A stretch of 10,593 nt of DNA from Bacteroidales bacterium (GTDB taxonomy: Bacteria > Bacteroidota > Bacteroidia > Bacteroidales > Dysgonomonadaceae), in the NCBI GenBank assembly GCA_012518155.1, contig JAAYTC010000143.1:1-10593 (forward strand). The letters are read 5' to 3'. Every line of letters starts with the position of its first letter. The stretch's first letter is position 1. Both the position numbers and the translations under genes were made by a program. Positions 5,581 to 10,593 of the stretch are shown piece after piece. Below the pieces are notes generated by a model that was not told the DNA's origin, did no database searches, and saw only the letters and a program-made list of their open reading frames with translations.

Positions 5581-7812
5581 TTACTCGTTCCCATCGTCGA
5601 TTACTTCCAGGTATCTACCCAACCAGTAGGGGAGTAGCCAAATGTCCCCCGCGCTGCTTTCGGAACGCCCGCCACTACCCCGATCAAGCCCGAATCGGTT
5701 CGCGTTATGCCTTCGAATGGGCAATTCATCCGGAGGGAGTACCTCTTCAATTGTTTGTTGCCTGAAATTTTCCGGAATAGGCTTGATATCCTGTCGATGG
5801 CTGTTTACCACGTCCCAGTTGATCAAATCCAACGGGTACTCCTGCAAGTACCAGATCGCCTCGTCCAGGTCAAATTGGTCGCTTACCATCGCCGTGAAAA
5901 TATTCCATAAGCCATCTTTCTCGGGACGTTCGAACTCCCAGTGTTCGATGATGGTTTCCCGGAACATCTCTTTCAACGAGTCGTTGAACGCGTAGCGATA
6001 GAGTCCCCAGTAGCCGAGAAAATACATCTCGTCGTCGGAATGGTTCCAAGATCCTGACAACATTTTTGCCCAGTCGCTGGCATCTTCAGGGGCCGGCCCT
6101 ATTTCACCGATGGGCCTCATCAAATTTTCGAGGTAACCGTGGTTTTCCATTAAATCGAACGCGGTCTCTTTATAAATCTCTTTATTCGTGAAATGGTAAG
6201 CTGTTTGCAGCATAGCCACGATATTGGAGCTATTCAGCTTGCGGTCGCCCACCTGTACAGGTAACGCGTTCACGTATTCCGGGTTCCATCGGGCCCAAGT
6301 GGTCGGTTGCCCGTCGTAGTCCACCAAGTAGAGATCATTATCCACGATATGTTGCATCATTTCGTCGAGCAGACGGATCGCCTTATCCCGTACCGGGCCC
6401 TCGTCCATCAACTCCGCGATTACCCCGAACACGTACGCGTGGCCGATTGCCTCGTCGCTACTCGTGGTCGCTTTCCAGTCCCATTCCGGGTCTTCGGAGT
6501 GTTGCCAGCGATCCGGATCAGACAAAATATCGATATATCCGCTTCGTTCGAACGATCGGGAAGGGAAGCCCGGCACCGGGTTAATGGTATAGAGCCGCTC
6601 CATGGCATCCAACGATTCGATGCAGTTTTGAAGGGCCTCTTCCGATCCGGTCACCACGTAGCGGTATACCTGGCTGGCGAGGTACATCGAGGTCCATAAC
6701 CCATCATTATCAGAATCAGACAAATAGCCGGTCGACAGGTCGCCTTTTTCCATGCCACTCAAGGAAGAGTTGAACCCGTTCCGGATATGGCGAAGCCGGA
6801 CCTGCTCTTCAAAGAAAAGAGCCTTGTCCTGCAGCGTGATCTCTTTGAAACAGATTTGTGCCAGCCCGTTATCGGTCAATATCAAGACCGAATTATCCGG
6901 CCCTCTCGCGATGTCGATTACCCGGTTTCCCGGTAACCATCGCTCCCCCTGGTAATAGTTGTATTTACCGTCGTCACGCGCCATGAACGCCCCGTTGGTG
7001 GAGCCAAACCACACATGCCCATCGATCTCTTTTACTTTGGTGAGTTCAGGCACCGGCACGCTTGTTACCATCTCTCCCTCTCGATTACCGGTTGAACGAT
7101 CAATAACCAAGTAACCTTTCGAGGTAGCGATTACTATTTTCGTTCCCGAATCGACGCTATCGAACGACGTGAAATCTGCTCCCTCGAAGAGAGGTTTCAG
7201 CTCCTTTTGTTCGGGCGAGAAGGTGAAAAGCGCGTTGGGAGTCAATATTCCGAACTGTTTGGAGTCTGGCAAGTAGGTTATTTCTAACACCCCCTCCGGC
7301 GCGCTTCCCCGCCATAATTCTTCGGTTCCGTTTATCAGTTTCAGTTCTTTTTCGTCCCCGATCAGGAAGCTGAAATCATCCCCCGCGGCAAATAATTTTG
7401 CTTGCGGCATCCCGTGAATCGTGAACAGGCGACCTGCCCACGCGTTGCTTAGTGCCGCCTCGCTGTCGAGATACACCAGTTGCTGCTGATATTCGATAAG
7501 GTCCGCGAAACTTTTATCCGCGAAAGGTCGATGTGTGCCATCTGTCACGAGCGTTCCCGGGTAGAGGAATGACCCCGCGCGGGGGTGCAACAATCCATCC
7601 GAGCCCAATACCTGGATCTTTCCGTTGCGGTCCGATGCTACTTTATGTAGCGTTATCCCGGGTTGTTCGAAATAGTATTTGATACTGTAGTCCTGAATGA
7701 AAGGAGTGTCGCTATGGGCCTGTGTTGTCTCTTGAGCCGAGGCATTGCATGAACTCAGGACCATTAAAAGAAAGAAAAAAAATAGAGGAACCGTAAATTT
7801 TATTTTTGTCAT
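5581..7812 (-). CDS. Lipoprotein with N-terminal beta-propeller and C-terminal helical (alpha/alpha-toroid-like) domain
   Basis: This 743-residue protein begins with a lipoprotein signal (hydrophobic to residue 21, LSSC box, Cys22). Residues about 40-325 carry short repeated strand patterns such as VWFGSTNGAFM (267-277) and SVLILTDNGLAQI (308-320), which resemble the Reg_prop blades of two-component-regulator propellers. There is no transmembrane kinase part. Residues about 340-735 are helix-rich with conserved-looking aromatic/acidic blocks: SDSDNDGLWTSMYLASQ (365-381), PGFPSRSF (414-421), DWKATTSSDEAIGH (445-458), TTWARWNPEY (504-513) and NHSDDEMYFLGYWGLYRYA (590-608). This resembles six-hairpin glycosidase or lyase folds, but I cannot name the family. 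Its place after SusC/SusD suggests a surface glycan-binding or glycan-processing role, and Asp453/Glu454 or Asp593/Asp594/Glu595 could be catalytic; that is speculation. It lies 74 bp after susD and one base before the phosphoesterase. Confidence 0.75.
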   Translation of the reverse strand: MTKIKFTVPLFFFFLLMVLSSCNASAQETTQAHSDTPFIQDYSIKYYFEQPGITLHKVASDRNGKIQVLGSDGLLHPRAGSFLYPGTLVTDGTHRPFADKSFADLIEYQQQLVYLDSEAALSNAWAGRLFTIHGMPQAKLFAAGDDFSFLIGDEKELKLINGTEELWRGSAPEGVLEITYLPDSKQFGILTPNALFTFSPEQKELKPLFEGADFTSFDSVDSGTKIVIATSKGYLVIDRSTGNREGEMVTSVPVPELTKVKEIDGHVWFGSTNGAFMARDDGKYNYYQGERWLPGNRVIDIARGPDNSVLILTDNGLAQICFKEITLQDKALFFEEQVRLRHIRNGFNSSLSGMEKGDLSTGYLSDSDNDGLWTSMYLASQVYRYVVTGSEEALQNCIESLDAMERLYTINPVPGFPSRSFERSGYIDILSDPDRWQHSEDPEWDWKATTSSDEAIGHAYVFGVIAELMDEGPVRDKAIRLLDEMMQHIVDNDLYLVDYDGQPTTWARWNPEYVNALPVQVGDRKLNSSNIVAMLQTAYHFTNKEIYKETAFDLMENHGYLENLMRPIGEIGPAPEDASDWAKMLSGSWNHSDDEMYFLGYWGLYRYAFNDSLKEMFRETIIEHWEFERPEKDGLWNIFTAMVSDQFDLDEAIWYLQEYPLDLINWDVVNSHRQDIKPIPENFRQQTIEEVLPPDELPIRRHNANRFGLDRGSGGRSESSAGDIWLLPYWLGRYLEVIDDGNE

Positions 7813-7831
7813 GTTATATAAATTCAGAATA

Positions 7832-7862
7832 GGGAATCCACGCCCTACGGCGCGGATATCCC
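7832..7862 (-). promoter_or_regulatory. RNA hairpin in the susD-lipoprotein intergenic gap
   Basis: Bases 7832-7844 are complementary to 7849-7862. In the minus-strand transcript they give a 13-bp stem with one bulged U, one G-U pair and a GUAG tetraloop. The plus strand would instead have an A-C mismatch at the G-U position, so the structure favours the transcribed strand. No T run follows, so it is not a classic terminator. It could be a processing or mRNA-stability element that sets susC/D transcript above the downstream genes, or a leaky attenuator. The rest of the 74-bp gap shows no other feature. Confidence 0.55.
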
Positions 7863-7886
7863 CATTGCATTAGTAACCACTTAATA

Positions 7887-8366
7887 TTAATAAGGCAAGT
7901 TCGTTCCTTGGAGCAGCCAAAACTTCGACCAAGAGCTATCGTTACCATCCTGTTCGGTAAAAGCTGTTTGTTGGTAACCGCTGATTGCTTGGCTGTAATT
8001 ATCAAAGTTGCGGGCAATCTCGTTTCCACCATACTGGTAACGCAGTGGCATGGCGGTTCTCAGCCCCATGGTCCCCACGCTTAGGTCGGGATAGCCGGTT
8101 CTTCGCCAATCGCACCACGACTCGTGGGCAACTGTCCAATTAGCAATCCATTTTTGTGTGATGAGTTGCTCCAGCGAGCCATCGTATGCAACTCCATCGT
8201 TCGCGATATAATTGCTATATTGATTGCCTATTCCCCAGGTGTTAAACGAAGCTTCGACTCCCTTCTCGTACCACTCTTGTTGCGATCCAACGGACCACCC
8301 TTTTTGGGCGGCTTCGGCGAGGATGAAGCAGACCTCCGCGTAAGAAATCAGCCTCGCTTTCAACAT
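7887..8366 (-). CDS. susD: SusD/RagB family protein, C-terminal segment after an in-frame stop
   Basis: This segment continues in exactly the same frame as the upstream susD part, separated only by the TAA at 8381-8379 and four sense codons (ARGP). It carries the C-terminal SusD core: LISYAEVCFILAEAAQKGW directly after the break is the hallmark SYAEV-F-AEA helix of the family. It is followed by ITQKWIANWTVAHESWCDWRRTGYPDL and PLRYQYGGNEIARN, the usual end region. It has no signal peptide, so as a separate product from the ATG at 8366-8364 it would stay in the cytoplasm and probably be useless. If the stop codon is a recent mutation or a sequence error, this is simply the last third of a SusD of about 567 residues. 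Together the two pieces match the family's normal length. Confidence 0.8.
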   Translation of the reverse strand: MLKARLISYAEVCFILAEAAQKGWSVGSQQEWYEKGVEASFNTWGIGNQYSNYIANDGVAYDGSLEQLITQKWIANWTVAHESWCDWRRTGYPDLSVGTMGLRTAMPLRYQYGGNEIARNFDNYSQAISGYQQTAFTEQDGNDSSWSKFWLLQGTNLPY

Positions 8367-8378
8367 AGGGCCCCGGGC

Positions 8379-8381
8379 TTA
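8379..8381 (-). other. In-frame TAA interrupting susD
   Basis: The codon falls between ALSDIYR and ARGPMLKARL, with the frame unchanged on both sides, so it is a substitution rather than a frameshift. Related SusD proteins usually have a charged or polar residue at this site, and GAA, CAA or AAA would each differ by one base. The downstream bases (8367-8377) are a GC-rich palindromic stretch. Confidence 0.85.
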
Positions 8382-9590
8382 CCTGTAAATATCCGAAAGT
8401 GCCGAGCTGTGAACGTTTGGCCCTCCCTGAATGGGTACCGGATTGAGATTGAAGTTAGAGGCATCACCGCGGGTGTACGCTATAGGAATACCCACGTACT
8501 CCATCGTGTCGATCAATACTTTATCATTTTCGATATCCTCGATCCAGTTCTCCCTGTCGTACACCACCATGTTGTTGGCTGCCATATGATCCGGGTGCAG
8601 GTAGCGTATTCCACCCACGAGCGCATCACTCCCGTACGCTTCGGATACTTTTATCGGGATTCTCGCCTTGTTGAACCAGACGCCAAGCCTGGGGTCGTCG
8701 AACTCCACCAACACGTCTCGGAAGCCGGCACAAAGCTGTACCCTGTCGAATTCGCTTTCACTGGGATCGAAGGTGGTATTGGCCGGCCAAGAATCGCTAT
8801 TGGAAGAGCCGATAAAATCCATGGCGGCATCATCCGCGCCCGAAGTGAAAATCGGGTATAGGCTCGGGTTCGAGATAATCTCTTCAATTCCCGCTTTTGC
8901 GAAATCGGGAAGTTTTAGAGAAACCCTCATGTAGTAGCGTAACATAAGCGAATTAGCAAACTTTCTCCATTTCGCGGGATCGCCCCCGTACAACACATCG
9001 GCACTGGCATTAATACCTTGATAATCGAGGGCCGGTTTCGACAGCAGTTGGTTGGCTTGTTTCAATTCCTCGATGATTCCCCGGTAGATCGTTTCTTGCG
9101 AATCGAACGTGGGGAAATAATCCTCCTGTCGCCCCTCCGTCGCGTTCAGCGCGGTGGTATAGGGCGCGTCGCCCCACGAGTCCGCGATATATCCGAAATT
9201 GAACGCTTTGATAATCAGGGCGAGTCCCTGTTGAAACTCCATTCCCTCTTCTTCCGATCGTTCGTATAAATGCTTGGCGTTCCTCAAGTTTGAGTACCAG
9301 CTATCCCAGTTTCGCTGTCCCCTCCAGTCGTAGTTATTGAGACCTCCACCCCAACCACTCTTCTGCACGTACTGCATCACTCCCGCGGCATCACCGTTAT
9401 AACTCATCTCCACGTAGGGAGTGGCTGTTGATACGATTATGGTAGGAACCAGTAAGTTCGGGTTTACAATGGCTGGGTCTACCCCGTTGGGATTCACGTT
9501 GAGCTCTGTAAGCCTAGCATCACACGCGGTGAACATGATCGCCGCGGCTATCATGGCTATTATAGTATAAAATGATTTCATATGTTTCAT
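8379..9590 (-). CDS. susD: SusD/RagB family nutrient-binding outer-membrane lipoprotein, N-terminal 403 residues
   Basis: SusD proteins cap the SusC channel at the cell surface and bind the glycan before TonB-driven uptake. The protein has a lipoprotein signal with the box FTAC (Cys23) and then the family's opening ELNVNPNGVDPAIVNPNLL (29-47). Around 118-150 is the conserved FQQGLALIIKAFNFGYIADSWGDAPY helix pair with the WGD-P motif. Around 205-225 is the WRKFANSLMLRYYMR helix. These fit the SusD-like_2/RagB branch. The frame ends at a TAA after residue 403, before the last conserved helices, but the same frame carries on to 7887. It is therefore either a broken gene or a sequence error. The start is 4 bp past the SusC stop; a second ATG at 9581-9579 would also leave a working signal peptide. 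Confidence 0.9.
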   Translation of the reverse strand: MKHMKSFYTIIAMIAAAIMFTACDARLTELNVNPNGVDPAIVNPNLLVPTIIVSTATPYVEMSYNGDAAGVMQYVQKSGWGGGLNNYDWRGQRNWDSWYSNLRNAKHLYERSEEEGMEFQQGLALIIKAFNFGYIADSWGDAPYTTALNATEGRQEDYFPTFDSQETIYRGIIEELKQANQLLSKPALDYQGINASADVLYGGDPAKWRKFANSLMLRYYMRVSLKLPDFAKAGIEEIISNPSLYPIFTSGADDAAMDFIGSSNSDSWPANTTFDPSESEFDRVQLCAGFRDVLVEFDDPRLGVWFNKARIPIKVSEAYGSDALVGGIRYLHPDHMAANNMVVYDRENWIEDIENDKVLIDTMEYVGIPIAYTRGDASNFNLNPVPIQGGPNVHSSALSDIYR

Positions 9591-9594
9591 TTAA

Positions 9595-10593
9595 TTAAAA
9601 ATTCACATTCAATTTGATTCCGATAGGCACGGCCCACGGAGTGATATTATATCTTTCAATCCCCTGCATAAAAGAGGAACCCGAGGGTTGGAAAGCAGTT
9701 TCGGGGTCGACGTTTATTCCTGCTTTTGTCCAGAGCATGATGTTTCGGCTGTAAAGCGAGACAGAGAGGTTGTTGATTCCCAGCATGCTTACGCTCCCCG
9801 TGGGGAACTGGTAAGTGAGTGATATCTCCCTCAGTTTTATAAAGTCCGCGTCGAACATCGCCGTCTGTGCATAATCCCATCCGAATGAACTTTGCCATCT
9901 GTTGATCGGCGTACCTTCGTCGCCCAAATGCTCATTCACCATTACAAAATTTCCATTGTCGTCGTAATATCCTTCCACACCCGGCACGAATTGACCGTCG
10001 TTAAGTGTGATTCCATCCTCCGTGTGTTGGAAACCACCCGTTTCAGAGGTGGGTCCTCCCACCACCGGCCAGAACATTCCATCGGGCTTAAGGTATTTGT
10101 CCTCGTTATCTCTCAGGAACTGGGCAATCTCCGGCCCGCTCATATGGTTCAATTTCAGTGACCGGTCGATCCATCGTTGCGTGAGGTAGTCCGATTCCAT
10201 GTACCGCAAGGTCTGTGAGATAAATTGCCCGCCGTACCGCCAGTCGAAGCTCGCGCTTAGGTTCCAATTCTTGTAAGAGAGCGACGTTTGCATCCCCAGT
10301 TGAAAATCGGGATTGAAATTACCGATTACTGCCGTGTTATCACCCGGTTCCATATAGTTTTGCCAATCGTCGCGAATAAGTTTCCCGGAAGGGTCCTTTA
10401 ACGGCCATCCGTGGTATTCCGACGAGGGGTCGTTTACCCGCGTAATCACCCTGGAGACGAGTTGACCGATCTCTTCACCCACTCGGGTGACCGCACCCCC
10501 GTTCGCCTCTGTCCATAGTACATGGTAGTCGAATCCTTCGGCCAATTCGAGAATAGTGGTTCTGTTTCTCGTGAACACGAAGTTCATATCCCA
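9595..10593 (-). CDS. susC: SusC/RagA family TonB-dependent outer-membrane transporter, C-terminal part (runs off right edge)
   Basis: About 332 residues of open frame reach the right edge with no upstream start visible, so this is roughly the last third of a protein usually near 1000 residues long. It holds the final strands of the 22-strand beta-barrel. Blocks typical of SusC ends are visible: NLSASFDWRYGGQFISQTLRY, AMFDADFIKLREISLTYQFP, LSVSLYSRNIMLWTKAGINVDPET and the terminal AVPIGIKLNVNF. The terminal Phe suits outer-membrane barrel assembly. The protein imports oligosaccharides or other bulky nutrients across the outer membrane with energy from TonB, working with the SusD encoded 4 bp downstream. 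The plug and any carboxypeptidase-like N-terminal domain lie outside the window. The first methionine in view (10587) is internal. Confidence 0.95.
   Translation of the reverse strand, partial: WDMNFVFTRNRTTILELAEGFDYHVLWTEANGGAVTRVGEEIGQLVSRVITRVNDPSSEYHGWPLKDPSGKLIRDDWQNYMEPGDNTAVIGNFNPDFQLGMQTSLSYKNWNLSASFDWRYGGQFISQTLRYMESDYLTQRWIDRSLKLNHMSGPEIAQFLRDNEDKYLKPDGMFWPVVGGPTSETGGFQHTEDGITLNDGQFVPGVEGYYDDNGNFVMVNEHLGDEGTPINRWQSSFGWDYAQTAMFDADFIKLREISLTYQFPTGSVSMLGINNLSVSLYSRNIMLWTKAGINVDPETAFQPSGSSFMQGIERYNITPWAVPIGIKLNVNF

Noticed and set aside
277..7812. CRISPR arrays, insertion sequences, tRNA genes or phage genes
   Set aside because: I saw no regularly spaced repeats, transposase or integrase motifs, terminal inverted repeats or tRNA-like cloverleafs on either strand.
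7832..7862. Rho-independent terminator after susD
   Set aside because: The stem is good but the bases after it on the minus strand lack a T run, so a processing or attenuation role fits better.
8366..8381. Frameshift in susD
   Set aside because: The distance from the first start (9590) to the downstream ATG (8366) is a multiple of three, so the break is a pure in-frame stop with no indel.
8124..8861. A 245-codon open frame on the plus strand opposite susD
   Set aside because: It lies antisense to well-supported susD sequence on both sides of the stop codon, resembles no family and has no signal or motif. It is a by-product of codon bias on the other strand.

Overview
The window looks like part of a Bacteroidota genome, most likely order Bacteroidales. 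The reasons are a tandem SusC/SusD pair, two further predicted outer-membrane lipoproteins, a Reg_prop-like beta-propeller, an AraC-type regulator beside a carbohydrate locus, AT-rich intergenic DNA and no consistent Shine-Dalgarno sequences. A genus cannot be named from the sequence alone. The locus is best read as a polysaccharide-utilisation-type locus joined to a catabolic operon for a sialic acid or another 2-keto-3-deoxy sugar acid.

Right half (about 3765-10593, all minus strand): a four-gene tandem run reads right to left. It begins with the C-terminal third of a SusC/RagA TonB-dependent transporter, which runs off the right edge. Next is a SusD/RagB lipoprotein gene whose frame is broken by one in-frame TAA at 8379-8381. 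A 74-bp gap follows, holding a strong RNA hairpin. Then comes a 743-residue lipoprotein with an N-terminal beta-propeller and a C-terminal helical, probably alpha/alpha-toroid, domain. The last gene is a secreted purple-acid-phosphatase-like metallophosphoesterase with an unrecognised N-terminal domain. The run ends in an intrinsic terminator that lies inside the 3' end of the convergent araC-type gene.

Centre and left half: a plus-strand AraC-family activator (2899-3753) is divergent from a three-gene minus-strand operon. That operon encodes a DapA/NanA-superfamily aldolase, a sodium:solute symporter and the N-terminus of a BNR/sialidase-superfamily protein. The last gene runs off the left edge. 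Gaps inside this operon are only 12 and 36 bp.

How they may work together (inference): SusC/SusD capture and import an oligosaccharide. The propeller/toroid lipoprotein and the phosphoesterase process or sense it at the cell surface or in the periplasm. The BNR protein releases or modifies a sugar acid, the symporter takes it into the cytoplasm and the aldolase cleaves it to pyruvate plus an aldehyde or sugar. The AraC regulator, with its N-terminal cupin-like domain, is the likely local sensor. I see no tRNA, rRNA, CRISPR array, insertion sequence or phage gene. The most notable points are the single nonsense codon in susD, the terminator buried in a coding sequence, the phosphoesterase in a sugar locus and the unnamed propeller/toroid protein.
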